From Sphingomonas montana (lineage in GTDB: Bacteria > Pseudomonadota > Alphaproteobacteria > Sphingomonadales > Sphingomonadaceae): a stretch of 64,000 nucleotides of DNA. Of this stretch, positions 43,984 to 54,731 are shown in pieces. Under the pieces are notes generated by a model. The model saw only the letters and a program-made list of their open reading frames with translations. It did not search any database and had not been told where the DNA came from. Location: assembly GCF_001956315.1 (NCBI RefSeq), contig NZ_KV887139.1:426-64425 (forward strand). The letters run 5' to 3'. The position numbers and the translations under genes were made by a program. The stretch's first letter is position 1. Each line of letters begins with the position of its first letter.

Positions 43984-46047
43984 ATGAGCACCGCGATGAA
44001 GGACGCCCGCCTGCCCGAAGATTTGCCCAGCGCGGCCGCCAGTTTCGCGCCGCCCGCCTTCATCCTGTCCTTCGCGCATCGGGACGACCTGGCCGCCGCG
44101 GTGATGCGGAGTGGGTGGCGGCCGATCGCCGCGCGCCGGGCCGAAGGAGCAGCGACGCGGTTCCTGGCGAGCGGCGCCAGTATCGCAGTAGTCGACGGAC
44201 GCGCCGATTTCGACGAATCGATCGAGGCAACGCGCGCGCTGGGCGGCCCGGCACAGGCGAACCATGCGGCACTGCTGGTGCTGACGCCCGATGCCATGGC
44301 CGCCACGCTGGAGGCGGCGTATCAGGCCGGTGCAACGCATGTGCTGGCCGCGCCGTTCGACCAGGACGTGCTGGGCATCCACCTGCGGTTCGCGGCGCGG
44401 CACGCGGAACGGCTGGCCGGATCGCGACCGGCGGCGGCGGATCCGGGCGGTCAGCAGGACAGCTGGCGCTGGCATCCGGGGGCGGGGACGGTGGTTATCG
44501 GCCCTGGCCCGAACCTCGAAGCGGGCACGCGACCCCGCGCGTTGCTGCGCCGGCTGGATCCGGCGGGGCGGCGATCGGCGATCGAGGCGCTGCGGCGGAT
44601 CCGCGCGACCGGGCGGCCGACCGCATTCGCGCATGACGCGCCCGGTGGACGGCGGCTGGTCCACCACTTGACCGTGACGGACGGGACCGACATCGTGTTC
44701 GGGCAGATCGAGGACCTGGCGGCCGAGCCGCGGCCCGAACCGCCGACCCAGCCGCGTGGCGACCCGCTGACCGGGCTGGTGGACGGGACGGCGGCCCGCG
44801 CGTGGATCGCGGCGCGGATGGCGGAGGGCGCGGACCCGGCCGGCTGCGTGGTGATGATCGTCGGCATCAACCGGTTCGACATGCTGACCGCCGCATTCGG
44901 GCGCAGCGTGGGCGACAGCCTGTTGCAAGGGGTTGCGCGCCGGATCGAGCGGCTGGCGACGAGCGACCGGGCGGGCCGGCGGCTGATCGCGCGGCTTGCG
45001 ACCGCGGAATTCCTGGTCGGGCTGTCCGCGCCGGCCGGGGCGGACGATGCGCAGTTCCTGGCGGGACGGATCGCGGAATCGATCGCACGGCCGTTCGCGG
45101 CGGACGAGCATGTCGTGACGCTGGGCTGTCGCATCGGGATCGCCGCATCGTCGCCGGACGACGGCGCGCCGGCCGATCTGCTGCGTCGGGCGAGTGCGGC
45201 GCTGGCCGATGCGATGACCGCGGAGGGCGACGTCATCCGCATGCTGGAAAGCGAAGGCGAGGCGGCGGCGGACCGCGAGGCGCGGCTGGAGGTCGACCTG
45301 CGCCGCGCGCTGGCGCGTGACGAGATCGACATCCTGTTCCAGCCGCAGGTCGACATCACGACCAACGCCGTGACCGGGGTGGAGGCACTGGCGCGCTGGC
45401 ACCACCCGATGCTGGGCGAGCTGGGCGCGGCGACCCTGTTCTCGGTCGCGGAACGGTCCGACTATCTGGTCGCGTTGTCGGGCCATGTGCAGCGCAAGGC
45501 GCTGGCGATGGCGGCGGCGTGGCCGGCCGGGTTGCGGCACCTGCGGCTGTCGGTGAACGTGACCGCGGCCGACATGGCACGGCCGGACTTTGCGGCAACG
45601 CTGCTGGCGGTGGCGGACGATGCGGGGTTCCCGCGATCGCGGCTGACGGTTGAGGTGACCGAAAGCGGGCTGATCGAGGATCTGCGCGCGGCGGCCGGTT
45701 TGCTGGCGGAGCTGCGCGCCGGGGGGGTGCGGGTGGCAATCGACGATTTCGGCACGGGCTATTCCAGCCTGGCCTATCTGAAATCGCTGCCTCTCGACTA
45801 TCTGAAGATCGACCGGCGGATGAGCCAGGATATCACCGGCACGATGCGGGACCGGGTCGTGGTGCACGGCGTCATCGACATGGCGCGGTCGCTGGGCCTG
45901 TCGGTGATCGCCGAGGGGGTGGAGACGGCACGGCAACTCGAACTGCTCGCCGCGCAGGGGTGCAACAGTTACCAGGGCTATCTGTGCGCGCCGCCGCTGG
46001 ACGGACCTGCGCTGTCGCGATTGGTAGCGCGCTGGCGGCGGCGCTGA
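43984..46047 (+). CDS. Degenerate GGDEF / EAL domain protein, probable c-di-GMP phosphodiesterase
   Basis: A 687-residue soluble protein. Residues 20-145 resemble a receiver-like or unrelated alpha/beta domain (AALLVLTPDAMAA). Residues 255-430 form a GGDEF-type domain (DPLTGLVDGTAARAWI) whose signature is RLATAEFLVGL in place of GGDEF, so no cyclase activity is expected. Residues 440-685 form an intact EAL domain: VEALARW near 466 and DDFGTGYSSLAYLK near 587. It probably hydrolyses c-di-GMP, possibly under control by GTP at the GGDEF-like domain. Confidence 0.85.
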   Translation: MSTAMKDARLPEDLPSAAASFAPPAFILSFAHRDDLAAAVMRSGWRPIAARRAEGAATRFLASGASIAVVDGRADFDESIEATRALGGPAQANHAALLVLTPDAMAATLEAAYQAGATHVLAAPFDQDVLGIHLRFAARHAERLAGSRPAAADPGGQQDSWRWHPGAGTVVIGPGPNLEAGTRPRALLRRLDPAGRRSAIEALRRIRATGRPTAFAHDAPGGRRLVHHLTVTDGTDIVFGQIEDLAAEPRPEPPTQPRGDPLTGLVDGTAARAWIAARMAEGADPAGCVVMIVGINRFDMLTAAFGRSVGDSLLQGVARRIERLATSDRAGRRLIARLATAEFLVGLSAPAGADDAQFLAGRIAESIARPFAADEHVVTLGCRIGIAASSPDDGAPADLLRRASAALADAMTAEGDVIRMLESEGEAAADREARLEVDLRRALARDEIDILFQPQVDITTNAVTGVEALARWHHPMLGELGAATLFSVAERSDYLVALSGHVQRKALAMAAAWPAGLRHLRLSVNVTAADMARPDFAATLLAVADDAGFPRSRLTVEVTESGLIEDLRAAAGLLAELRAGGVRVAIDDFGTGYSSLAYLKSLPLDYLKIDRRMSQDITGTMRDRVVVHGVIDMARSLGLSVIAEGVETARQLELLAAQGCNSYQGYLCAPPLDGPALSRLVARWRRR

Positions 46048-46111
46048 CCCGATCCGCGGGGTGGGCGAAACGCCGCTTTGTAAAGCGGGGCCAGCACTCT
46101 ACATTCCCGAC

Positions 46112-46888
46112 ATGGTGTTTCCTCGAACAGTTCCGCATCAGGCGCAGATCGGGCTCGGCCTGACCGCGGCGATCGTCGTGGGCTGGATCGCGCTGCATGT
46201 CTGGTCGGTGTTTTTCCTGACGATCGGGTCGACGACTTGGCCGCTGGTCCCGGCTATCATGCTGGTGCAGTGCTGGCTGTCGGTCGGCATGTTCATCGCG
46301 GCGCACGACGCCATGCATGGTTCGCTGGCACCCGGCCATGCGCGGACGAACGCCGTGGTCGGCGGAGGCGTGCTGGCGCTCTATGCGGGCTTTGGCTGGC
46401 GGCAGATGCGCGACGCCCATATGGACCATCACCAGCATAGCGGGACCGAGGGCGATCCGGATTTCGACGCTGCGCATCCATCCGCCTTCTGGCCGTGGTA
46501 TGCGACGTTCCTGCGGCGCTACTTCGGCTGGCGGTCGATGCTGTACGTGGTGACGGTCGTCGGCGTCTATGCGGTGGTGCTGCGCGCGGCACCGGCGAAC
46601 ATCCTCTTGTTCTACGGCATTCCGGCGATTGGGTCGTCGTTGCAGCTCTTTTATTTCGGGACCTACCGGCCGCATCGGCACGACACCGACGGGTTCGCCG
46701 ACACGCATCATGCGCGGACCAGCGGGTTCGGTCCGATCGTGTCACTCGCGACCTGTTTTCATTTCGGATATCATCACGAGCACCATCTGAGCCCCTATGT
46801 GCCATGGTGGCGGCTGCCCGCGCGATACCGCGCCGGGCTGGTGGCAAACGAGATTCTGGGTGACGTCGAGGCGGGACTGCGCGCATGA
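46112..46888 (+). CDS. crtW: Beta-carotene 4-ketolase
   Basis: Membrane-bound di-iron oxygenase of 258 residues that adds keto groups at C4 of beta-ionone rings. Histidine boxes: HDAMHG near 71, HMDHHQHSG near 110, and HHEHH near 227, with several membrane spans between. ATG 46112 is chosen; the open frame to 46061 has no support. It overlaps crtZ by four bases. Together they can give astaxanthin-type carotenoids from beta-carotene, if the upstream genes exist elsewhere. Confidence 0.92.
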   Translation: MVFPRTVPHQAQIGLGLTAAIVVGWIALHVWSVFFLTIGSTTWPLVPAIMLVQCWLSVGMFIAAHDAMHGSLAPGHARTNAVVGGGVLALYAGFGWRQMRDAHMDHHQHSGTEGDPDFDAAHPSAFWPWYATFLRRYFGWRSMLYVVTVVGVYAVVLRAAPANILLFYGIPAIGSSLQLFYFGTYRPHRHDTDGFADTHHARTSGFGPIVSLATCFHFGYHHEHHLSPYVPWWRLPARYRAGLVANEILGDVEAGLRA

Positions 46889-47367
46889 ACTGGTACGAGA
46901 AGCTGGGCATCGTGGTGGCGATGGTCGTGTTCATGGAAGTGTTCGCCTGGGCGACGCACAAATATGTGATGCATGGGTTCGGCTGGGGCTGGCATGCGTC
47001 GCATCATGAGGAGACGCACGGGTGGTTCGAGAAGAACGACCTTTATGCGATCAGCTTCGCGTTCATCGTGATCGGGCTGTTCACCGCGGGCGCGCTCTGG
47101 TCGCCGGCGCTGTGGTGGGCGGCGATGGGGATCACCGTGTATGGCGGGATCTACGCCTTCGTGCACGACATGCTGGTGCATCAGCGCGGTGGCTTCCGCT
47201 GGGTGCCGCGGAAGGGGTATTTCAAGCGGTTGCATCAGGCGCACAAGCTGCACCATGCGGTGCGGGGGAAGAAGGGGACCGTGTCGCACGGGTTCCTGAT
47301 CGCGGAGGACCCGGCGCGGCTGAAGGCGAAGATCAAGGCGCGGGCGCGGGGTACGACGACGGCTTGA
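46885..47367 (+). CDS. crtZ: Beta-carotene 3-hydroxylase
   Basis: Membrane di-iron hydroxylase of 160 residues adding OH at C3 of the beta-ionone ring. The histidine boxes are visible: HKYVMH near 25, HASHHEETH near 37, HDMLVH near 93, and HQAHKLHH near 113. Length is normal for CrtZ. It starts within the end of crtW (ATGA), which suggests coupled translation. Confidence 0.95.
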   Translation: MNWYEKLGIVVAMVVFMEVFAWATHKYVMHGFGWGWHASHHEETHGWFEKNDLYAISFAFIVIGLFTAGALWSPALWWAAMGITVYGGIYAFVHDMLVHQRGGFRWVPRKGYFKRLHQAHKLHHAVRGKKGTVSHGFLIAEDPARLKAKIKARARGTTTA

Positions 47368-47453
47368 GGTTGGCGCTGGTTCTCCGACTGTAAATATGAT
47401 CGGGCTGGAGGCGGGGCGACTTTAGGGTCGGTATCGGTCAGGCCTAACCAATT

Positions 47454-47534
47454 GTCATCCCGGACTTGATCCAGGATCCAGGGGCCCACACACAGCGCTT
47501 GAGACCCTGGATCCCGGATCAAGTCCGGGATGAC
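47454..47534. repeat. Long inverted repeat (REP-like) between crtZ and leuA
   Basis: The 30-base arms 47454-47483 and 47505-47534 are inverted copies with 29 of 30 matches, around a 21-base loop. They begin GTCATCCCGGACTTGATCC. The element lies between two convergent genes and can act as a bidirectional terminator. Elements with this start are, from memory, dispersed in many alphaproteobacterial genomes. Confidence 0.85.
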
Positions 47535-47615
47535 GGCGGTGATGGTGAGGCTTGATCGAAGCCGCATCGAGGTTGATTTATCTTCAACCACTATGGCGAG
47601 AGAAGATCTTGCAGC

Positions 47616-49163
47616 CTACCCCGCCGCGACGGCATCCACGGGCGCGCGGCCGCGTTTGACGATCAGCTTGTTGAGGGCGTTGGCATAAGCGCGTGCGGAG
47701 GCGACGAGTGTGTCGTGGTGCGCGCCGCGGCCGCGGGTGGTGCGGCCGTCTTCGGAGAGGAGGACGGAGACTTCGGCCTGGGCGTCGGTGCCGCCGGTGA
47801 CGGCATGGACCTCGTAGCGTTCCAGCACCGCGCCGGCATGCGGCACGAGGGCACGGATTGCGTTGAACAACGCGTCGACCGGGCCGTTGCCGCGTGTCGC
47901 CGCGGTATGTTCCGCGCCGTCGATCATCAGGGTCAGGATCGCGCGGGCGGGGCCGGTGCCGCAGTGGATCTCGACCTCGCGCACCTGAATGCCGTCATGA
48001 CCGCGCAGGACCTCGTCGTCGACCAGCGCCAGGATATCCTCGTCGAACACGGACTTCTTGGCGTCGGCCAGCGTCTTGAACCGGTCGAACGCGTCCTGGA
48101 ACGCGTTGTCGCCCAGTTCGTAGCCCATCTCCTCCAGCTTCTGGCGGAAGGCGGCACGGCCGCTATGCTTGCCCATGACCAGATTGCTGTGCGTCAGGCC
48201 GACCGATTCGGGTGTCATGATCTCGTAGGTCGAGCTGTCCTTGATCATGCCGTCCTGATGGATGCCGCTTTCGTGCGCGAAGGCGTTGGCGCCGACGATC
48301 GCCTTGTTCGGCTGGACCTGGAACCCGGTGATTCCGGAGACGAGGCGCGAGGCGCGGGTGATCTCCGTCGCGACGATGCCGGTGCCGAACGGCAGCACGT
48401 CGGCGCGGACCTTCATGGCCATCACGATCTCTTCGAGCGCAGCGTTGCCCGCGCGTTCGCCGATGCCGTTGATCGTCGATTCGACCTGCCGCGCGCCGGC
48501 CGCGACCGCCGCCAGCGTGTTGGCGACGCCCAGGCCCAGGTCATTGTGGCAGTGGGTCGAGAAGATCGCGCGGTCCGCATTGGGCACGCGCGCCATCATG
48601 TCGCGGAACATCGCGCCATAGGTTTCGGGCGTGGCATAGCCGACCGTGTCGGGCAGGTTGATCGTCGTCGCCCCTTCGCGGATCGCGATTTCGATGCAGC
48701 GCGCCAGGAAGTCGGGCTCGGAGCGCGTCGCGTCCTCGGCCGACCATTCGACATCGTCGCACAGCTTGCGCGCCAGCCGGACGCTGCGTTCGACGGCCTC
48801 CAGCACCTCGTCGGGCGACTTGTTCAGCTTGACCCGCATGTGGAGCGGGGACGTGGCGATGAAGGTGTGAATGCGCGGGCGCTTCGCGTGGCGGACGGCC
48901 TCCCACGCGCGTTCGATGTCCTTGGCGCCGGCGCGGGCCAGGCTGGCGACGATGGCGCGGGTGCAATGCTTGGCGACCGCGGTGGTCGCGTCGAAATCGC
49001 CCTGGCTGGCGATCGCGAAGCCGGCTTCAATGATGTCGACGCCCATCGCCTCGAGCTGGGCAGCGACCTGCAGCTTTTCCTCGATGTTCATGGAACAGCC
49101 GGGCGACTGCTCGCCGTCGCGCAGGGTGGTGTCGAAGATGAGGATCTTGGTCTGGTCGGTCAC
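47616..49163 (-). CDS. leuA: 2-isopropylmalate synthase
   Basis: First committed enzyme of leucine synthesis: acetyl-CoA plus 2-ketoisovalerate to 2-isopropylmalate. The 515-residue protein starts with the HMGL-type barrel (FDTTLRDGEQSPGCS near 10-24, and the metal motif STHCHNDLG near 203). The C-terminal leucine-binding regulatory domain covers about 390-505. Feedback control by leucine is expected for the family. No leader-peptide attenuator was found upstream. The genes ilvB/N/C for the preceding steps lie 1 kb upstream on the same strand. Confidence 0.96.
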   Translation of the reverse strand: MTDQTKILIFDTTLRDGEQSPGCSMNIEEKLQVAAQLEAMGVDIIEAGFAIASQGDFDATTAVAKHCTRAIVASLARAGAKDIERAWEAVRHAKRPRIHTFIATSPLHMRVKLNKSPDEVLEAVERSVRLARKLCDDVEWSAEDATRSEPDFLARCIEIAIREGATTINLPDTVGYATPETYGAMFRDMMARVPNADRAIFSTHCHNDLGLGVANTLAAVAAGARQVESTINGIGERAGNAALEEIVMAMKVRADVLPFGTGIVATEITRASRLVSGITGFQVQPNKAIVGANAFAHESGIHQDGMIKDSSTYEIMTPESVGLTHSNLVMGKHSGRAAFRQKLEEMGYELGDNAFQDAFDRFKTLADAKKSVFDEDILALVDDEVLRGHDGIQVREVEIHCGTGPARAILTLMIDGAEHTAATRGNGPVDALFNAIRALVPHAGAVLERYEVHAVTGGTDAQAEVSVLLSEDGRTTRGRGAHHDTLVASARAYANALNKLIVKRGRAPVDAVAAG

Positions 49164-49344
49164 GGATCCGCTCCTTGAAGTCTGGCGGAGATTAGCCTTG
49201 GGGTGAAAGTCCCTCAGGCGCCGTGGCTCTGGTGGCCCGCATGGGGGCCGAGCGACATCGCACGCCTAAGGGCGTGTAAGTCGTGCGAGCAGGGGGCGGA
49301 CCGCGAACATGGGTTGTCAATACCGGAGGATCGTTGCCAAAGTC

Positions 49345-49382
49345 CACCCGCCGCGACGCAGAAAGTTGCGTCGCGGCGGGTG
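49345..49382 (-). terminator. Hairpin terminator after the YceI gene
   Basis: A perfect 16-base stem, CACCCGCCGCGACGCA with TGCGTCGCGGCGGGTG, with loop GAAAGT. It starts ten bases past the YceI stop. The T-run after it is short (GACTTTGG), so Rho-independent function is likely but not certain. Confidence 0.7.
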
Positions 49383-49392
49383 GGGGCGGTGC

Positions 49393-49995
49393 TTACTTCT
49401 TTTCGAATGCGACGGTGATGCGCAGATCGACGGTGTCGGCAACGCCGGGGACGTATTTGACAATGCCGAACTGGCTGCGCTGGATCTGCGTCGTCGCTTC
49501 GAACCCGATGGTCTGCGCCTTGCTCATCGGATTGGCGCCGGTGCCGACGAAGCGGGCGTCGAGCGTGACCGGGCGGGTGACGCCGTGGAGCGTCAGGTTG
49601 CCGGTGATCCTGGCGCGCGTGCCCTGCGCCACGACCGATGTGGATTCGAAATGCGCGGTCGGGAACTTGGCGGTGTCGAAGAAGTCGGCGCTCTGGAGGT
49701 GCTCGTTCAGCTTGGCGCTGGTCGTGACGACTTCGGCGACGGGCACGTCGATGACCACCTTGGCGGCCTTCGGTGCCTTCGGATCGAGCGTCAGCGTGCC
49801 GGTGATGCTGCCGAACAGGCCATTGTAAACGTTGAAGCCGAAGTGGTTGATCGCGAACGCGACCTGGCTGTGGCCCGGATCGGTGGCGTAGCTGCCGGCC
49901 TGGACGGCGGCGGCGTTGGGCTGGCCGGGGACCTGCGCCAGGGCAGGGGTTGCGGCGAGAAGGGCGAGGGCGAGCGGGGCGATGAGCGTGCGCAT
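49393..49995 (-). CDS. YceI family periplasmic protein
   Basis: A 200-residue exported lipocalin-like beta-barrel protein that binds isoprenoid-type lipids in family members. ATG 49995 gives signal peptide MRTLIAPLALALLAATPALA and has AGGAG nine bases upstream; the open frame to 50052 is rejected. Landmarks: GSYATDPGHSQVAFAINHFG near 32-51, the repeated GTLTLDPKAP, and the ending LRITVAFEKK. Confidence 0.9.
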   Translation of the reverse strand: MRTLIAPLALALLAATPALAQVPGQPNAAAVQAGSYATDPGHSQVAFAINHFGFNVYNGLFGSITGTLTLDPKAPKAAKVVIDVPVAEVVTTSAKLNEHLQSADFFDTAKFPTAHFESTSVVAQGTRARITGNLTLHGVTRPVTLDARFVGTGANPMSKAQTIGFEATTQIQRSQFGIVKYVPGVADTVDLRITVAFEKK

Positions 49996-50087
49996 CTTGG
50001 AGTCTCCTGTTTGGTCGGAACAGGAGGTGTGGCGCGGGCGGGGTTTAGTCAAATGCGAAGCTGGAAAGGGTATGTTGCCGGTTGTGC

Positions 50088-50202
50088 GTATCCCGGCGGA
50101 CGCCGGGATCCAGACAGGTCATCAGTGGGGCGTGCGAGACAGGGAGGCTGCTGCGCGGTCACTTCACGAGACTCAGCTGGATCCCGGCATCCGCCGGGAT
50201 AC
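50088..50202. repeat. Inverted repeat (REP-like) between ilvC and the YceI gene
   Basis: The 26-base arms 50088-50113 and 50177-50202 are inverted copies with 25 of 26 matches (core TCCCGGCGGACGCCGGGATCC), enclosing a 63-base loop. Each arm is itself a short palindrome. It follows the ilvC stop and may end that transcript. Confidence 0.85.
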
Positions 50203-50220
50203 TGGCATCAAGGCTGGGAC

Positions 50221-51321
<1,101 letters not shown>

Positions 51322-51366
51322 TCACGGCGTTCACCGGGATGACGGTTTTGGGTTGCTTGAAACGGG

Positions 51367-51882
51367 TTAGACGGCTTCGCGGCCTCGGGTGATCGCGACG
51401 ACGCCGGTGCGGGCGACTTCGACGAGGCCGACTTCGCGCATCAGTTCGGTGAACTTGTCGATCTTTTCCGGGGTGCCGGTGACTTCGAACACGAAGCTGC
51501 CGATCGTCGCATCGACGACGCGCGCGCGGTAGACCTCGGCCAGCCGCATCGCCTCGATCCGGTGATCGCCGACGCCGGCGACCTTCACCAGCGCCAGTTC
51601 GCGCGTGACGTGCGGGCCCCACGCGGTGAGGTCGGTCACGCGGTGGACGGGCACGAGCCGGTCGAGCTGGGCGATGATCTGTTCGATCACCGACGGCGGC
51701 CCGGACGTGACAACGGTGATGCGGCTGATCGCGGCATCCTCCGTCACGTCTGCCACAGTGAGGCTTTCGATATTGTAGCCACGCGCAGAGAACATGCCGG
51801 CGATGCGCGCCAGGATGCCGGCTTCGTTATCGACGGTGACCGACAGCGTGTGGCGTTCGCTGGCTTGGGGTGGGATTTGCAT
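51367..51882 (-). CDS. ilvN: Acetolactate synthase small (regulatory) subunit
   Basis: Regulatory partner of IlvB, 171 residues. An N-terminal ACT domain (RHTLSVTVDNEAGILARIAG, then FSARGYNIESLTVADV) is followed by a second ACT-like half. Family knowledge: it confers valine feedback inhibition. ATG 51882 has GGAA at about eight bases; ATG 51900 and 51942 lack ribosome sites. The gap to ilvB is 78 bases. Confidence 0.95.
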   Translation of the reverse strand: MQIPPQASERHTLSVTVDNEAGILARIAGMFSARGYNIESLTVADVTEDAAISRITVVTSGPPSVIEQIIAQLDRLVPVHRVTDLTAWGPHVTRELALVKVAGVGDHRIEAMRLAEVYRARVVDATIGSFVFEVTGTPEKIDKFTELMREVGLVEVARTGVVAITRGREAV

Positions 51883-51960
51883 TGTAGAAATTCCGTCCAT
51901 GTCTTTGGCGTTGCGACCCTGCACTGTTCCGTTTGGTGACAACCAGAATTGGTTCGCGGG

Positions 51961-53718
51961 TCAGACAAGCGCGCGGGCGGCGTCGTCCATTTCGCCGGAG
52001 ACTTCTTCCGCCTGCATGAGCATTTCGGTGTGGGCGGCACCGCTCGGGATCATCGGGAAGCAGTTGGTCATCTTCGACACGCGGCAGTCGACCATGACCG
52101 GGCCCTTCACCGCCAGCATCTGCGCGATGCCGTCGTCCAGTTCGTCGGGCTTCTGGATACGGATACCGGTCCAGCCATAAGCCTCGGCCAGCTTGACGAA
52201 GTCGGGCAGCGCCTCCGAATAGCTGTGCGAATGGCGGCCGGCATAGGTCAGGTCCTGCCACTGGCGGACCATGCCCATATATTCGTTGTTCAGGATGAAC
52301 ACCTTGACCGGCAGCTCATATTGCAGCGCGGTCGCCATCTCCTGGATGTTCATCTGGATCGATGCCTCGCCGGCGATGTCGATCACCAGCGCGTCGGGGA
52401 AACCGATCTGCGCACCGATCGCGGCGGGCAGGCCGTAGCCCATCGTGCCGAGACCGCCGGAGGTCAGCCACTTGTTCGGCCGTTCGAAATCGAAATGCTG
52501 CGCGGCCCACATCTGGTGCTGGCCAACCTCGGTGGAGATGATCGGCGACAGATGATTCGTGGCTGCCCATAGCCGCTTGATCGCGTGCTGCGGCATGATC
52601 TCCGCCACCGAGGGCGGGTAGGCGAGCGATTGCTTGGCACGCCAGCCGTCGATGCGGGCGAACCACGGGGTCAGATCCTGCCGCTCGTGCCCACGGGCCT
52701 TCCACAGCGCGACCATGTCGGCCATCGCGACGCCGACATCGCCGACGATGCCGAGGTCGACGCGGACATTCTTGTTGATCGAGGAGCGGTCGATATCGAC
52801 GTGGATCTTCTTCGACTTCGGGCTGAACGCGTCGAGCCGGCCGGTCACGCGATCGTCGAACCGCGCGCCGAGGCAAAGGATGAGGTCCGCGTCGTGCATC
52901 GAATGATTGGCCTCGTACGTGCCGTGCATGCCGAGCATGCCGAGGAACGCCGGGTGGCTGGCGGGGAAGCAGCCGAGGCCCATGAGCGTGGAGGTGACCG
53001 GCGCGCCGCACAGCGCCTGGAGCTGCTGGAGCATCAGGCTGGCGGTGGGGCCGGCGTTGATGATGCCACCGCCGGTGTAGAGGATCGGGCGTTCGGCCGC
53101 GGCGAGCATCTCGACCGCCGCCTCGATCAGCCGCGCGTCGGGGTTCACCTGCGGCTTGTAGCTGCGGTGCGCGACCGGCGCGTCGGGGCGGGTGTAGCCG
53201 GCGGTTGCCACCTGCACGTCCTTGGGCAGGTCGATCACCACCGGGCCGGGGCGGCCGCTGGTGGCAATGTGGAACGCCTCGTGCACGACCTCGCCGATGC
53301 GGGCGGGGTCCTTCACCAGGTAATTATGTTTCGTGCAGTGGCGGGTGATGCCGACCGTGTCGCATTCCTGGAACGCGTCGGTGCCGATCAGGGCGGTCGG
53401 CACCTGACCGGTGATGACGACCATCGGGATCGAATCCATCAGCGCATCGGCGATGCCGGTGACCGCGTTGGTGGCACCGGGGCCGGAGGTGACGAGCACC
53501 ACGCCGGGCTTGCCGGTGGCGCGGGCGTACCCCTCCGCCGCGTGCGCCGCGCCACCTTCCTGGCGGACCAGGATGTGGCGGATCTTGTCCTGCCGGAACA
53601 GCGCGTCGTAGATCGGGAGCACGGCGCCGCCCGGATAGCCGAACACGACCTCGACCCCCAGGTCGGTCAGTGCTTGGATCAGGATTTCGGCGCCGGAGCG
53701 TTCGGCCGTCATAATCAT
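51961..53718 (-). CDS. ilvB: Acetolactate synthase large subunit
   Basis: Thiamine-diphosphate enzyme (585 residues) that condenses pyruvate with pyruvate or 2-ketobutyrate. The catalytic Glu lies in VRQEGGAAHAAEGYARATG near 52-70. The ThDP motif runs from about GEASIQMNIQEM to NNEYMGMVRQWQ near 438-475. The start may be ATG 53718 or 53712 (MTAERSGAEIL). It lies 41 bases downstream of miaA, probably in one transcript. Confidence 0.96.
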   Translation of the reverse strand: MIMTAERSGAEILIQALTDLGVEVVFGYPGGAVLPIYDALFRQDKIRHILVRQEGGAAHAAEGYARATGKPGVVLVTSGPGATNAVTGIADALMDSIPMVVITGQVPTALIGTDAFQECDTVGITRHCTKHNYLVKDPARIGEVVHEAFHIATSGRPGPVVIDLPKDVQVATAGYTRPDAPVAHRSYKPQVNPDARLIEAAVEMLAAAERPILYTGGGIINAGPTASLMLQQLQALCGAPVTSTLMGLGCFPASHPAFLGMLGMHGTYEANHSMHDADLILCLGARFDDRVTGRLDAFSPKSKKIHVDIDRSSINKNVRVDLGIVGDVGVAMADMVALWKARGHERQDLTPWFARIDGWRAKQSLAYPPSVAEIMPQHAIKRLWAATNHLSPIISTEVGQHQMWAAQHFDFERPNKWLTSGGLGTMGYGLPAAIGAQIGFPDALVIDIAGEASIQMNIQEMATALQYELPVKVFILNNEYMGMVRQWQDLTYAGRHSHSYSEALPDFVKLAEAYGWTGIRIQKPDELDDGIAQMLAVKGPVMVDCRVSKMTNCFPMIPSGAAHTEMLMQAEEVSGEMDDAARALV

Positions 53719-53759
53719 CGTCCCGTCTTGTCGTGTTGCGGCGCGGTAGAAGATAGAAA

Positions 53760-54731
53760 CTAAGCCGTCAACAGCTTTTCACGTAATTTTGTTACAATCT
53801 GTGCTAGGTCTGCGCCATCTTCGCGCGGCCAGTCGGCCGGCGGCTGGTGATTGAACCAAGTATATTGTCGCTTGGCATAGCGCCGCGTGGCGGCGGTCGC
53901 AGCGGCAATCATCTCCGACCGGGTGATGTCCATGGCGAGCATCGCGGCAATGTCGCGGACGCCGATGGCGCGCATAACGGGGAGTTCGGGATCGAGACCG
54001 CGCGCGAGGAGCGCCTGCACTTCCTGCACCGCCCCGGCCTCCAGCATGGCGGCGAACCGTGCGTCGCAGCGCGCGTAGAGCAAATCGCGCGGCGGAAGCA
54101 GGAGCAGCGGTACGATATCCATGCGGTCGCCGATCCCGCCGGTCTTCGACTTCTGCCATTCCGCCAGCGTGCGGCCGGTGGAGCGGATGACCTCCAGCGC
54201 GCGCCAAGTGCGCGCCGCGTCGTTGGCGTTCAGCCGGACGGAGGCTTCCGGATCCTCGCGTCGCAAGGCCGCCGTCGCCTCGCCCGGGGACAGTGCGCGG
54301 ACGCGGTCCCGGATCGCGGGATCGATGTCGGGGACCGGGGCGATGCCGTCGAGCAGCGTGCGGATATAGAGGCCGGTGCCGCCGACGATCACCGGTACGC
54401 GCCCCTCGGCCAGCGTCGCGTCGATCGCGGCGGCGGCGTCCGCGGCCCAGTCCGCGGCCGATGCGGGGTGCGCGCCGTCGCGCGTGCCGAACAGCCGGTG
54501 CGGCACGCGCGCCTCGTCCGCCGGCGTGGGGCGGGCGGACAGGATCGCCAGGTCGGCATAATATTGCGACGCGTCGGCGTTGACGATCGTGCCGCCGACT
54601 GCCTCGGCCAGGTCGAGCGCGAGCGCGGACTTGCCGCTGGCGGTCGGCCCTGCGATGAGCGCCACCTTGGGACGGACGCCGGAGCCGGTGGGCGAGCCGG
54701 TGGACGGATTTGCGGAAAGGTCGGGAATCAT
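53760..54731 (-). CDS. miaA: tRNA dimethylallyltransferase
   Basis: Transfers dimethylallyl to N6 of A37 in tRNAs that read U-starting codons. The 323-residue protein has P-loop [10 protein letters not shown] at 28-37, [15 protein letters not shown], and the C-terminal [10 protein letters not shown] motif. ATG 54731 gives [23 protein letters not shown] 54737 is possible. The longer open frame to 55013 lies inside serB. Its start codon overlaps the serB start codon on the other strand. No ribosome site is visible, as fits a leaderless start. Confidence 0.93.
   Translation of the reverse strand: MIPDLSANPSTGSPTGSGVRPKVALIAGPTASGKSALALDLAEAVGGTIVNADASQYYADLAILSARPTPADEARVPHRLFGTRDGAHPASAADWAADAAAAIDATLAEGRVPVIVGGTGLYIRTLLDGIAPVPDIDPAIRDRVRALSPGEATAALRREDPEASVRLNANDAARTWRALEVIRSTGRTLAEWQKSKTGGIGDRMDIVPLLLLPPRDLLYARCDARFAAMLEAGAVQEVQALLARGLDPELPVMRAIGVRDIAAMLAMDITRSEMIAAATAATRRYAKRQYTWFNHQPPADWPREDGADLAQIVTKLREKLLTA

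Noticed and set aside
47715-49178. Long plus-strand frame opposite leuA
   Set aside because: Mirror frame of a well supported enzyme gene.
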